A stretch of 53,653 nt of DNA from a virus. This document shows, piece after piece, positions 1 to 9,714 of the stretch. A program made the translations under genes and the position numbers. The stretch spans positions 1 through 53,653 of the IMG/VR virus record IMGVR_UViG_3300037160_000193; one strand, 5' to 3'. A model generated the notes under the pieces. The model made no database searches and was not told the DNA's origin. It was given only the letters and a program-made list of their open reading frames with translations. Within the stretch, counting starts at the first letter, position 1. Each line of letters starts with the position of its first letter.

Positions 1-564
1 CGCCACGTGGTTGCTGGCGTTCAGGGCCATCCCGAGGTCGCCCGAGTTGTCGGCCTTGCGCCATTTCACCGCACCGACGTTGGGCAGGCGCACCAGGCCC
101 GTGGCGGCTTTGTTTCCCGTCCCGAACTCCGCGCCGTCCTGGAACGTCTTCAGGCCGGTGATGGTGACGGCGCCGTTCTTCAGGACGTAGTTGCGCGCCG
201 CCGCCGTGCCGAGCTCGTTCTCGATGGCCAGCACCGCCGACTGGAGGGCGGTGATGAAGCCGGAAACCATGTTGGCCTTCACCGGGACGCCGGTGAGATG
301 GCTGGCGGCAACCGTCCCGAACGCCCCGCGCTGGCAACCGGTGAACTGCGTGCCGGTCTTGGCCGTGTAAACGATCAACTCGTCGTCGATGGAAAGGATG
401 CCGAACGTGGCGGCAAACCCTCCCATGGTCGAAGGGACGTTGATGGTGGAGTCGCCCGCGCCGATGGCTCCGTTGGCGGTTGTTTCGAGGGGCTTGGTCG
501 AGAACGCGTCGACGGGCGAATACAGCGTGGGTGCCGCGTCAATGGCGGTCGGAAAGTTAGACAT
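1..564 (-). CDS. Phage tail/fibre-type structural protein, 3' end off window
   Basis: This is an open minus-strand frame of 188 codons that starts at 564 (MSNFPTAIDAAPTLYSP) and runs off the left edge without a stop. The start overlaps the stop of the upstream tail gene by 8 bp, which supports translational coupling and this start choice. The visible part has short beta-strand-like segments (for example GDSTINVPSTMGGF and GILSIDDELIVY) followed by a segment rich in Ala and Asn. It has the feel of the repetitive structural proteins found at the distal end of tail operons. I see no enzymatic motif. Structural role is inferred from position and composition; the family is not recognised. Confidence 0.6.
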   Translation of the reverse strand, partial: MSNFPTAIDAAPTLYSPVDAFSTKPLETTANGAIGAGDSTINVPSTMGGFAATFGILSIDDELIVYTAKTGTQFTGCQRGAFGTVAASHLTGVPVKANMVSGFITALQSAVLAIENELGTAAARNYVLKNGAVTITGLKTFQDGAEFGTGNKAATGLVRLPNVGAVKWRKADNSGDLGMALNASNHVA

Positions 565-3500
565 TCAGTTTTCTCCGGTTCGCTTCAAAGCGATTTAGCG
601 CGCCGCCCGCCACGATCCCGACTGGCTCCGCAATCACCGATTCGACAGCGCGCGTGGCGTTGGGCTTGAAGTACTGCGCGCCGATCACCTGCATCTGGCC
701 GGCGATTTCCAGGGGAACCGGGCGGGAGTTCAGGCAAAACTGATCGAAGGCCCAGTAGCAGAAGGAGTAGAGCTTCAGCGGGAGCCACATCCCGTATGCC
801 TGCGCCATGGGCGGGTCCGGTGGGCCGTATAGCCCGGCCAGGAACATGCATTCCGAAGCGGGCCTGCCGAGCGCGGTGCTCGCGAACGTGATGGCCTGCT
901 TCATCAGGCCGGACTTCTTCTGCCAGACGTCGTAGTCGAAGCCCTCGCACCGGAAATACTTGATCCCGTAGGAGGAGTTCTTCCATTGGTTTGGCAGGTT
1001 CACATAGAAGTTGAGCGCGCGGAACTTCGCGCTGGGCTTGGGCGCACCCTGGTTCGCATCGAGGGGCCACAGGCATTCGAACACGGCGGTCGGATGGTAC
1101 CCCCGGACATAGGTGATCACGTCCTGGCAGTAGGCCCAGATGCGGTCGCGCAGAAAGTCGGCGGTTTCGTTCTGGTGAGCCGGGTCGCCAGCCGGATCAT
1201 CGGTGTTCGCCCGGAACGGCCAGATCTGGCGGCCCTTGGCCGCGGCGAAGTCGCTGATGGTGTCCTGGTCGTAGTAGGGCATCCCGCCGTGCGCGTCCTG
1301 CTGCTGATTATCGAAGTACCACCACTGCGTCTCCCCGAACTGGAGCACCACCGGCAGACCCGCCGCTTCGATCTGGTCGGCACACTCCTTGTACATCTGG
1401 CGTAGGTACGTCCGGACCCGGGTGCCGAAGTGCATCTGGTGGGACGGGACGCCGAGGTCCACGTCTGTGCCTGGCGCTACCACGCCACCGGCGTACGACA
1501 GGTACTTGGCGCGCATCGCGGCCGGAGGTAGATAACACTCCATCGAGAACGCGAACGAAGCCTTGATGCCCGCCGCCTGGAACTGGCCGGCGAGGTCGCG
1601 AATCCACTTCCGCGCGCCCTCGGTCATCACTGGCGAAACAGCGTCGATCATTTCCCAATCGCCGTCGGCGCCAACCGTGCCGAGGTGGTCCGTGAGCGTG
1701 AGCGTCACGGAGTTCGGCGCGCTCACCGCGACCCCGGTGTACGTCCATGAAGGCGCTTTCGATTGGATGCGGAGCGTGGTGCTCGATCCGAAGTTATCGT
1801 CGGCCCACACACCGGAGAACAGCCCGTTGATGATTGCGCGCATGTCGGAGACGATCCCCTGCAACGTCTCGCCGTAACCGATGGCGTGGCTCACAGTGTT
1901 GCCGCCAATCGAGAACGAGACCACGTCGCCAGCGGCGGGCGTGCCGGAGAAGACTACCGTGGCGTACGGGTAGGTGGCGTTGATGCGCCGCCGCTTGTTG
2001 TTCCAGAAGACGCCCATGTACACGTCGGCGTGGCCCTTGAAGCCGAGCTTCTGGAGTTGCCAGAGATGCCATGCCGGAGGCTTCTTGTAGCCGTGGTCGG
2101 TGTCGAAGTCCATCGCGAGGGACACGTCAGAATAGACCTTTGGCGCGTCCGGTACGTCCTGGGCTTCGAGAGGCCAGAAGTAATCGAAATAGAAGTAGTA
2201 CCCGCTGCTCGCCGCGTTCCTGGTGAACGTGGCGGTGATTTCCACCGTGTGGGTTCCGGCTCCGACCGCGCCGCGCACCTTCAAATTGGCCGTCGTCCCT
2301 CCGTATTCGCTCAGGTACAGATCATGCGTGGTTGCCACGCCATCGACGGAGACTGTGACCTTGCCGCAATCGGTGTTGAGGAAGGTCCCAAGGTAAAGAT
2401 CGTGCTGGCGCGGGTAGGAGTACCGGAGCGTGACCTTCCGAACGTCCTGCGCGTTCGACGGCGCGGTGCGCTTGGCGTGCCCTTTGCTCCACCACTGCGA
2501 CGGAAAGGCACCGCCATAGGAGTAGTTCTCCCAAAAACCCGTGTAGTTGCATCGCGCGTCCGCTTCCTCAATCCGATCCGACCCGCCACCCACCTTCAGG
2601 CTTCCATTGCCGGTGATCGCGATGTTGGAGATCGTGCATCCCCACTCGACGTTGCCGGGGAAGCCGGAGACGGGCGATAGCTTCTGGAGGCGCGCGCCCG
2701 CCGGCCACGCGCCGGGAGTCGATGCTTCGAAACCGCGCGCCACCGTGATCTGCGTTGCCGAAACCACTGACAGCAGTTGGATGCGCTCCTCCAGATTTGG
2801 AGTGCCGATGAAGTACCGGCCACCGGTGAGCTTCGAGGTGTCGTCCACCGTCCAGGTGGCATCGGAGGCCCCCACACCGGCAGCGAGGAAACACCCGTCC
2901 TGGAGGTCCTGCTCGACGTTCTCGAAACGTGGTGCGAAGACCATGTACATCTTCCGGCAGTCGCTCATCGGAACCACCGCGCCGTTCTTGTCCAGCAAGG
3001 TCTGCGTAAAGTCGAGCGTGATGTGGTATTTCGTGGTGTTGTCGCCGTTGGCGAACAGGATCGTGGCCCCGCTGCCCGCCGTCCACTGGAGTCCCTGCCC
3101 GCTGCTAACCGGCACGCCGGCCAGCGTGCGGCCGTGAGCGACAAAGACACGGTTCAGATTCCCGAGTTTCCCGTACCGCGGCGTCGCCCCGGTGCCCAGC
3201 ACAAAGGTCATAGTGATGCCGCCGGTGCTGGGGCCGCTGGCCCACGCCTGCGCGTGAATCACGCCGCTCTGGTCCGGACCAAATCGGCCAGCAACGGAGG
3301 CGCCAGCAGTGTTGATGATGTCCGACAGCTTCTGCGCCACGTGCCAGGCCTTCGTCTTGCGGGTCACGTAGGAGCCGCTTGGGTGGTCCATCGATGCACG
3401 CGCGTGGAGCGCTCCCGTGCCGACTCCGATTATGGTGGTCTGCTCCTCGTTTGTGCCGGATCGTTCGATCCAGATGCAGTCCGCGGTGGCGAAGCCCGCC

Positions 3501-4108
3501 GTGCTGCCGACCGGTAGGCTCACATCGCCCGCCTTCACCGTTGCGGTCAATTGAGTTTCAACCCGGCAGTCCGTGCTGGTCACCGTGTACCGCGTATCGC
3601 GAAAGTAGAGGTGGAGCCAGTCGATTCCGCCGTCCATGTTCTCGTCGCCGCCGATATCGATGAGGACCGTGGCGGCGGTCTCGCTGCCGGATGCCACGGT
3701 CGCGTGATCGAGCAGGCGCACGTCGTGGCTGTCGCCTGCGCCGGTGACGAACGTCATGGCGTCCCAGGAGACGGATGGGTACTTGGCCGCGTCGAGGCGG
3801 ATCGCGCCGTCGAGGGTCTGGTCATACTCGATGTCGAACTCCAGCTTCAGGCCAGAGAGATCGGTCTTCGGCAAGTGTTTCAGGCGAAGGTGGTTGAAGT
3901 AGTCGTAAGCGTTCCACCAACCAAGGACTGCGAAGTCCTCTGCGGCCTGAAAGATGCCGGAGATGGAGACACCCGTCTCGGTGGCGTCGTGGATCGTGGT
4001 GGTCGCGGCGCGTCCGGCGAAGCCCTGCAACTGGAAGTTGCGCCGTGGGTCGAAGATGTGTAGCGGTTCCGAAGACAAGATATTGCCGCCTTGGGTGGAA
4101 GACACCAC
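557..4108 (-). CDS. Large tail protein with C-terminal glycosidase-like region
   Basis: This 1183-residue protein is encoded downstream of the tail-tip gene, with only the antisense HNH gene between them. The N-terminal two thirds are beta-rich with many Gly/Thr/Asp strands, as in receptor-binding or baseplate proteins. From about residue 690 the composition changes to alternating helices and strands rich in Trp and Tyr, for example WHLWQLQKLGFKGHADVYMG. It includes QFGETQWWYF, a strand-end Glu next to aromatics as seen in clan-A glycoside hydrolase barrels. I infer a TIM-barrel-like polysaccharide-binding or degrading domain that could act on host capsule or exopolysaccharide. The start is a tandem GTG pair with AAGGG upstream and is uncertain. 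The enzymatic call is inference; no catalytic pair is proven. Confidence 0.55.
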   Translation of the reverse strand: MVSSTQGGNILSSEPLHIFDPRRNFQLQGFAGRAATTTIHDATETGVSISGIFQAAEDFAVLGWWNAYDYFNHLRLKHLPKTDLSGLKLEFDIEYDQTLDGAIRLDAAKYPSVSWDAMTFVTGAGDSHDVRLLDHATVASGSETAATVLIDIGGDENMDGGIDWLHLYFRDTRYTVTSTDCRVETQLTATVKAGDVSLPVGSTAGFATADCIWIERSGTNEEQTTIIGVGTGALHARASMDHPSGSYVTRKTKAWHVAQKLSDIINTAGASVAGRFGPDQSGVIHAQAWASGPSTGGITMTFVLGTGATPRYGKLGNLNRVFVAHGRTLAGVPVSSGQGLQWTAGSGATILFANGDNTTKYHITLDFTQTLLDKNGAVVPMSDCRKMYMVFAPRFENVEQDLQDGCFLAAGVGASDATWTVDDTSKLTGGRYFIGTPNLEERIQLLSVVSATQITVARGFEASTPGAWPAGARLQKLSPVSGFPGNVEWGCTISNIAITGNGSLKVGGGSDRIEEADARCNYTGFWENYSYGGAFPSQWWSKGHAKRTAPSNAQDVRKVTLRYSYPRQHDLYLGTFLNTDCGKVTVSVDGVATTHDLYLSEYGGTTANLKVRGAVGAGTHTVEITATFTRNAASSGYYFYFDYFWPLEAQDVPDAPKVYSDVSLAMDFDTDHGYKKPPAWHLWQLQKLGFKGHADVYMGVFWNNKRRRINATYPYATVVFSGTPAAGDVVSFSIGGNTVSHAIGYGETLQGIVSDMRAIINGLFSGVWADDNFGSSTTLRIQSKAPSWTYTGVAVSAPNSVTLTLTDHLGTVGADGDWEMIDAVSPVMTEGARKWIRDLAGQFQAAGIKASFAFSMECYLPPAAMRAKYLSYAGGVVAPGTDVDLGVPSHQMHFGTRVRTYLRQMYKECADQIEAAGLPVVLQFGETQWWYFDNQQQDAHGGMPYYDQDTISDFAAAKGRQIWPFRANTDDPAGDPAHQNETADFLRDRIWAYCQDVITYVRGYHPTAVFECLWPLDANQGAPKPSAKFRALNFYVNLPNQWKNSSYGIKYFRCEGFDYDVWQKKSGLMKQAITFASTALGRPASECMFLAGLYGPPDPPMAQAYGMWLPLKLYSFCYWAFDQFCLNSRPVPLEIAGQMQVIGAQYFKPNATRAVESVIAEPVGIVAGGALNRFEANRRKLNV

Positions 4109-4252
4109 CCTTGACTGGGATGTTGGAACTGAGTTGTAATCGAGTTCGCCGTTGACGGGTATGAGAGCTTAAGATCCCTTCGCGGTCGCTTGAACGCGCG
4201 CCTTCGGCGAGCCGGAAGGGGTCAAGCGGTTCTTTGGTCCGGAGAGTGATGA

Positions 4253-5743
4253 ATGGCTTCCCTTAAAAGGCAGATTACAGATCCCGAGAAGCAGCAGGTC
4301 CTGGCACAACAGCGCCGAAATGGAGTGCTTTATTGCTTTGTCGATGACCACCCAATTGAGAACGAAGGAGACGTCGAGTTTCATCACATCAAGCCATTTT
4401 CCGACGACGGTCCGAGTGAGCCCGGTAACATTGGGGCTGTCTGCAAGGAACACCATCGCCGCATCCGAACCCTGTCGCTATCAGAGTTTCGTGATCAGCT
4501 TGCAATGGCTCGGTTTTTTGAGCACGCCGACCCGCGCCGGCTCGATGACCTGCTCGAATTTAAGCTGTCGTCCAGTGGCTTTGGTCGGAAGGTAACGTGT
4601 GACGGTGACCTCCACTCCCAGCTCACTCTGCACTTCACAGATCCTGAACAATCCCCTCAGATCTGCTCAGTGTTTTCCTGCCCCGCAACGGGTATGCGTT
4701 ACTTCTATTCTGTACTTCCGATCGCATACATCTGCAACGACACCGACCTTCAGCCTCGGCCGCTGGAACAGAAACGCGTCTGGGAACTGTACCGACACCT
4801 GACGGCGCATACTCAGCTTGCCCCGGCGGTTTGCCGACTCGTCGCAGGAAAAATCATGCTGTTCGACGGCCAGCACAAGTCTGCTGCGCAGATATGGGCG
4901 GGCCGAAGATCGCTCGATTGCAAGGTGTACATCGATCCCGATGTCCGACTGCTGAAGGACACCAACCTTATCGCCCACGACAAGCTGCGGCAGATGCCCT
5001 TTTTTACCAGTACGCTAATTGCCAAGTACAGCGACATCTTCAAGCAGGAGTGGGAAGAGTACTTAGAACGGCCTGGCCCCAAGAACGAAGGCGACTTCGC
5101 TGCGTTCTTGCGGGTGCGCGGCAAGACAACAGTCGAGGCCAAAAAAATGCTCCAAATGGCCATCGAGCAGGACGTAATCGAGGCCCCCGAGAATCACCTT
5201 TCAGAGTTCATCGCCGAGCGGAACCGCACCCGCAAGAACCCTCTCTCGATTAGCATTCTGGAAAAGACCTTCTTCCGGGAGTTCATCTTCTCGCCACCAA
5301 CGACGGTCGAATTTGAAGGGCCTGACGATTTCCGGGGTGAGGAGCAGAAAAACTTAGTCCGGTTGATGTCAGTGATAGCCGAGAAGCAGCTCGTGGGGCG
5401 CTGGAATCCCGAGGCTAACAATGCTGCCCACCAGAGGGCGGAACGAATCTTCGGTGCGGGGGCCATGAGGGCTTGGGTCCCCATGCTCCGCGACGTGATT
5501 GCTCAGGTGCTACAACTCTACGACGCCTCCGATCGAGAAAAGGTGCTCTTCCGTGCTATCAATGACACGCAGTGGACCCTGATCGAGGGCCGGGCCGAGA
5601 GGCTGTTCGCCCACAAGATCTGGGATGACCCCAACCCGGATGTCGTTTCTCAACTAAAGATCAACGCGGTCGAGCAGGTCCGTAATTATCTCTCAAGCCG
5701 AGGCCTGACAGTCAACTGGGTCCTGGGCGGAATTGGGGCCTGA
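4253..5743 (+). CDS. HNH nuclease-DGQHR (DndB/ParB-like) fusion protein
   Basis: This 496-residue protein is encoded against the strand of the surrounding tail operon. Residues 43-70 form an HNH-type motif: FHHIKPF, then N59 and the KEHH pair at 65-68. Around residues 202-212 lies IMLFDGQHKSAAQIW, the signature of DGQHR-domain proteins. That family includes DndB of phosphorothioate modification and proteins of 7-deazaguanine DNA-modification islands. The C-terminal half is helical with no motif I recognise. GGAGAG sits about 8 bases before the ATG. The gene has its own 145-bp upstream gap and ends 74 bp before the convergent tail-tip gene, so it is a self-contained cargo cassette. A defence or superinfection-exclusion role is inferred from the domain pairing and position. 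Confidence 0.7.
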   Translation: MASLKRQITDPEKQQVLAQQRRNGVLYCFVDDHPIENEGDVEFHHIKPFSDDGPSEPGNIGAVCKEHHRRIRTLSLSEFRDQLAMARFFEHADPRRLDDLLEFKLSSSGFGRKVTCDGDLHSQLTLHFTDPEQSPQICSVFSCPATGMRYFYSVLPIAYICNDTDLQPRPLEQKRVWELYRHLTAHTQLAPAVCRLVAGKIMLFDGQHKSAAQIWAGRRSLDCKVYIDPDVRLLKDTNLIAHDKLRQMPFFTSTLIAKYSDIFKQEWEEYLERPGPKNEGDFAAFLRVRGKTTVEAKKMLQMAIEQDVIEAPENHLSEFIAERNRTRKNPLSISILEKTFFREFIFSPPTTVEFEGPDDFRGEEQKNLVRLMSVIAEKQLVGRWNPEANNAAHQRAERIFGAGAMRAWVPMLRDVIAQVLQLYDASDREKVLFRAINDTQWTLIEGRAERLFAHKIWDDPNPDVVSQLKINAVEQVRNYLSSRGLTVNWVLGGIGA

Positions 5744-5817
5744 CACACGGCGGGAGTGGGGTTTTTGCTCCTCGGTTGCGTCCGTCCACATATCGGTGAA
5801 CCGACACTTGCAGCTTT

Positions 5818-8800
5818 TCACGTCTGGACCACCACCGTCAGATCGGAACCAGCGTTGGGCGACGCCACCGCCTTGATATCGAACGCGAGGTCGTTCCCTT
5901 CGAGGAGGACGGCGGTCGGCCAGATCGAGGGCCGTATGCTCGATCCGGCCGGATGACTCATGGTCACGATGGCGGTGAAGGTCTGGTTTACCGTCTCCAC
6001 CGAAATCACGTTTACGTGCTCCTCGTTGGCTAGACCGAACTCCAGGAAGACGAAGTCGCCTGGCACCAGGCCGCTTGTGGATGCGTCATAGGAAGTCGTG
6101 GCTACCGGGTGCGCGGTGCCGCTGCCGGTGATGTCCGCCGTGGTCACTAGCCCGTAGTCGTCGTATGGCAGTCGGCGGGTCTCCGGCTTACCGTAGCCCT
6201 GGGAGACAAGGAAGTCCCAGGTGTTCTTGAACGGCGTCCCGATGTTCTGCGCGATTCCCATCTTCTCCAGGACGTTCCACGTCGCGCCGCCATCGGTGGA
6301 GTACTTCACGACGTAGGCCGACTGGCCATCGCTGGTCCCCTGCTGGAGGTACGCATAGACGCACCGGATTGAAGCGGCGTTCTGCACCTTCAAGGGGATC
6401 GCGACGTTGTCCTGCGCCGCGAGCGAGCCGGGGATTTGGAACGTGTAGGCGCCGCCGGAGCAGGTGCGGTCGCCGGGCATGAACGGCTCGTTGTGGTGGC
6501 TCTGCGGAAAGACCGTGAAGGGCCCATACCCAAAGTGGTTCGCCACGCCGACTAGTGCCGCCACGACGCACACCGAGGGGATCGTTGCATCGACGCGCGG
6601 CGGCAGGCTGGGCGTGCGGAAGAAGCCTTTCTTGACCGCGTAGGTGAACGTCTTCATGTCGAGCTTGTAGAACTTAGTCCTGGCGAGGTGGGAGCAGATA
6701 AGCGTTCCGAAAGTCGCAAACCCCGGATCGACGCCCGGGTACGCGCGCTGCAACTGAAACGATCCGGTCGGGACCACATCGCCGGAAATGCCGGGGCCGA
6801 CAATCTGTGCGCACTCATAAGACCGGCGGCCGGCATGGTTGGCGTCCGTCGCCTCGTCGTTGAACACGATGAAATCGCCCACCTTGAATGTGCGCGAAGT
6901 GTCCGGATTGACGGTGCCGTTTACCGTGGCCGGATCGGTTGCTGCGTCCATCGCCGAGTCGATACTGGCCCACAGGTCGGTCGCCAGTTCATCGACGTAG
7001 TAGAGCCCCAGCGCGATCTCGGTCGCGCCCACCACGTTTGTGTTGCCGGAGTCGTCGGGCAGGATAACGATGTTGTTCACCGCGTACGTGCCGTAATCGG
7101 TGAGCGTGGGGACGCCGGTGACGATGCCAGGAACTCCCGTGTCTTGCAGGTTCTCGTCCGGAACTGGTGTGGCCACCACATCGGCGGGCTTCGGCCCGGC
7201 GACCAGATCGTACATGGAGTCCGTGGTCGTGCGGCCCTGAAGGTCGATGGAGTAGTCCTTGTTGAGCTTCCAGGACGACACGCGGAACTCGCCCGACCCG
7301 CCCGGCATGTCCGGATGCGTCATCGAGCAGACCATTCCCGGTTCCGTATTTAGCGCCAGGACCGTGGTGCGGAAGACCAACTGGCGTGCTGCCTTCCACT
7401 CCGCGATGCTGGTGCCGCCCAGTTCCTCGCGCAGGCGGATGCTGATGATCCGCGCCGCCTGCGACTTGGTGCAGGTGCCGGAGAGGTTGACGTTGGACTT
7501 CAGGAACAGCGGACCGGCCGCGCCGCCCAGCAGCGTGGCGCGGTCCATGTCGTAGACGGTGACCGAGTTGTTGACGAACTTGTAGTCCTGGTCCGCGAAG
7601 TTGGCGGTAAGGTGGTCGAACGAAGGCTTGAGCGGGGCCAACTGGAGCGAATTGAAAACGATGTTCCCGATGGTGAAGGCTTCGACCGTCGAGGAGTTCA
7701 CGCGAACGCCAATCTTGAGCTTGCCGAACGAGAACGTGTAATACCCCAGGCAGTTCATCAACACTTCCTGGATCCAGTCGCGTAGGGGCTTCTCCTCCTG
7801 CAACGTACCTCGGAATTTGAACTGCGTCTCGCTGCCGACGCCGACGAGCGCGGTCACCTGCTGGTCGCAGATCGCCGCCGCGTCGATGGCGGCTTGCACG
7901 TCGAAGAACGTCTCCGCGAGATTCAACTGCGCGGTGGTGGCGTTCGAGCCCAGCCGAAGCCCGCGGGCCCGCAGCAGCATGTTGATGGCGATCCAGACCG
8001 GGTTCACCAGGGGCGGACCGAAGACCGCGCTGCCGCCGGGCGAGGTCCACACCCACCCGCTCATGCCCATCTGGACGTAGGCCACCATGGCGTGATCGCC
8101 GGGCTTGGTGAGTTGCAGACCCTTGGTGTCACTGCGCCGGATAACCAAGAACGCGGTTCCGGCCGCGTAATTATCCTTGTACGTCGAGTTGCCGGAGAAC
8201 ACCTTGCGCCAGTCGCCGCCGATGGTGTTCCCGGATTGGTCCAGCGAGAACCAGTCGCCGTCGGCCGCAGGATCCGCGCCCAGAACCTGGCGGATACCGT
8301 AAGTAGGTTGGTTGGGCCACCCGTGCTGCGCCTGGCCATCGAGCGTGCTGCCGACGAAGACTGCGCCGGTGCTTCCCATAGCGACCGGATTCCCGTTCAG
8401 GTCTTCGTAGTGCGCGGCGGTGTAGGAGATGAGGGGCCCCTCGCCCACGATCCCTAGTGCCTCGTAAAAGTCGCTCTCGTCCCGGCCCGCCGCCACTTTG
8501 CAGTTCACCGGCATTTCGTTGTCGGTGTAAATCTCCGGGATGACCTGGTCGTAAATGGAATCTGAGACCAGCGACACGCTGGTGATGCTCGACCGTCCGA
8601 AGCCGAAGACGCCGGTGGAGTTGTCCTTGATGGTCACTCCCTGCGGCTCAGCGACCACCGCGCCGTAGTATCGCTTCATGCCGTGCGCCAGGCAGCCGTT
8701 GGGCGTGTCGTACCCCTTGTCGCACTTGGTCGAATCGCCGGAGGGGAAGTGCACCAAGTCCATCGCGCCCGCCGTCGAGTAGGGGCACGCGCCGATGTTG

Positions 8801-9696
8801 AACGCCTTCCAGCAGGACCGCGACACCTTCCGCGTCGGGTAGGGCAGGTTGAGCTCGTACAGGCCGTCGGCGGCGGTTACCTTGAACTCCACGCCGGAGT
8901 CGAACTGCCAGTTGACGATGTCGCCCTTCCACAGGTCGAGCTTGATCTGCTGCCCGACGTGGTAGAGCGAGAACTCGATGGTCGCGCGGAACAGGTCCAC
9001 GTCGTTCGCCAAGTCGCGCATTACGCGGTCGGCGTTGCCGAAGGTGAACGTGGCGTCATCGGCCTCGTTCCCCATACCCTGCGAGATGCCATCGAAGTCC
9101 ACCAGTCGCGGCAAGTACAACTGTGGCCCGATGGTGCAGCGCCGGTCGGAGAGATAGATGGCGGGGTAGCCACTTTGGAGAGGCTGGATCTTGATGAGCG
9201 GGATCATCTGCTGCACCTGCGACAGCAGAGCGTCCTGTAGTGCCTGTGGCGGGAAGCGGGTTACGGTCGAGGAGAGCGGGTAAGTGGGGTTCGAAGCCGG
9301 GATCTCGACCAGCGTCACGCCGAGGCTGCAGGCGTGGTCCGCGAGCATCTCCCAGGACAGAGGATCGTTGGCGAACCGGCAGGTGTACGCGGTGGTGCCG
9401 TTGCCGTCGTCATTGGGTGCGTTGTAGGTGAATGCGCCGTAGGGACCGTACTTCGACTCCCAGAAGTCGCGCAGCGCGCGCCGGTCAGCGTCACGGAGGA
9501 AGGCGCGCCGTACGGTGAAGCGTTTCGCGCCCGCGCCGAGGAGGAAGCGTTGCTCGATCTTGGCGTTGCCGCTCCCGAACTGATGGATCGCCACGTCCGG
9601 ATGGCTGGAACGCCCGAACGGGTAGTCTGCAACGATGGGGAACGTGCCGGAGACGGCGACCTCCGGGACCGTAATGTTGCCGAGAGTGTCAGGCAT
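5818..9696 (-). CDS. Giant tail-tip protein combining gpM-, gpL- and gpJ-like regions
   Basis: This 1292-residue protein follows the collagen-like fibre gene. Residues 1-135 resemble the DUF2460/gpM minor tail fold (ADRRALRDFWESKYGPYGAF). Residues about 150-350 resemble the gpL/BR0599-type family, including the four conserved cysteines C295, C304, C325 and C335 (SCWKAFNIGACPYS and CDKGYDTPNGCLAHG). In lambda gpL the matching cysteines hold an iron-sulfur cluster. The remaining 900 residues are long, beta-rich and consistent with a gpJ-like central tip. In lambda these functions are separate genes. Here they appear joined, which would make one protein the link between tail tube and host receptor. 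The gpL-like assignment is the strongest; the gpJ part is inferred from size and place. Confidence 0.65.
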   Translation of the reverse strand: MPDTLGNITVPEVAVSGTFPIVADYPFGRSSHPDVAIHQFGSGNAKIEQRFLLGAGAKRFTVRRAFLRDADRRALRDFWESKYGPYGAFTYNAPNDDGNGTTAYTCRFANDPLSWEMLADHACSLGVTLVEIPASNPTYPLSSTVTRFPPQALQDALLSQVQQMIPLIKIQPLQSGYPAIYLSDRRCTIGPQLYLPRLVDFDGISQGMGNEADDATFTFGNADRVMRDLANDVDLFRATIEFSLYHVGQQIKLDLWKGDIVNWQFDSGVEFKVTAADGLYELNLPYPTRKVSRSCWKAFNIGACPYSTAGAMDLVHFPSGDSTKCDKGYDTPNGCLAHGMKRYYGAVVAEPQGVTIKDNSTGVFGFGRSSITSVSLVSDSIYDQVIPEIYTDNEMPVNCKVAAGRDESDFYEALGIVGEGPLISYTAAHYEDLNGNPVAMGSTGAVFVGSTLDGQAQHGWPNQPTYGIRQVLGADPAADGDWFSLDQSGNTIGGDWRKVFSGNSTYKDNYAAGTAFLVIRRSDTKGLQLTKPGDHAMVAYVQMGMSGWVWTSPGGSAVFGPPLVNPVWIAINMLLRARGLRLGSNATTAQLNLAETFFDVQAAIDAAAICDQQVTALVGVGSETQFKFRGTLQEEKPLRDWIQEVLMNCLGYYTFSFGKLKIGVRVNSSTVEAFTIGNIVFNSLQLAPLKPSFDHLTANFADQDYKFVNNSVTVYDMDRATLLGGAAGPLFLKSNVNLSGTCTKSQAARIISIRLREELGGTSIAEWKAARQLVFRTTVLALNTEPGMVCSMTHPDMPGGSGEFRVSSWKLNKDYSIDLQGRTTTDSMYDLVAGPKPADVVATPVPDENLQDTGVPGIVTGVPTLTDYGTYAVNNIVILPDDSGNTNVVGATEIALGLYYVDELATDLWASIDSAMDAATDPATVNGTVNPDTSRTFKVGDFIVFNDEATDANHAGRRSYECAQIVGPGISGDVVPTGSFQLQRAYPGVDPGFATFGTLICSHLARTKFYKLDMKTFTYAVKKGFFRTPSLPPRVDATIPSVCVVAALVGVANHFGYGPFTVFPQSHHNEPFMPGDRTCSGGAYTFQIPGSLAAQDNVAIPLKVQNAASIRCVYAYLQQGTSDGQSAYVVKYSTDGGATWNVLEKMGIAQNIGTPFKNTWDFLVSQGYGKPETRRLPYDDYGLVTTADITGSGTAHPVATTSYDASTSGLVPGDFVFLEFGLANEEHVNVISVETVNQTFTAIVTMSHPAGSSIRPSIWPTAVLLEGNDLAFDIKAVASPNAGSDLTVVVQT

Positions 9697-9714
9697 TGGG
9701 AAACGTCCTCGCGC

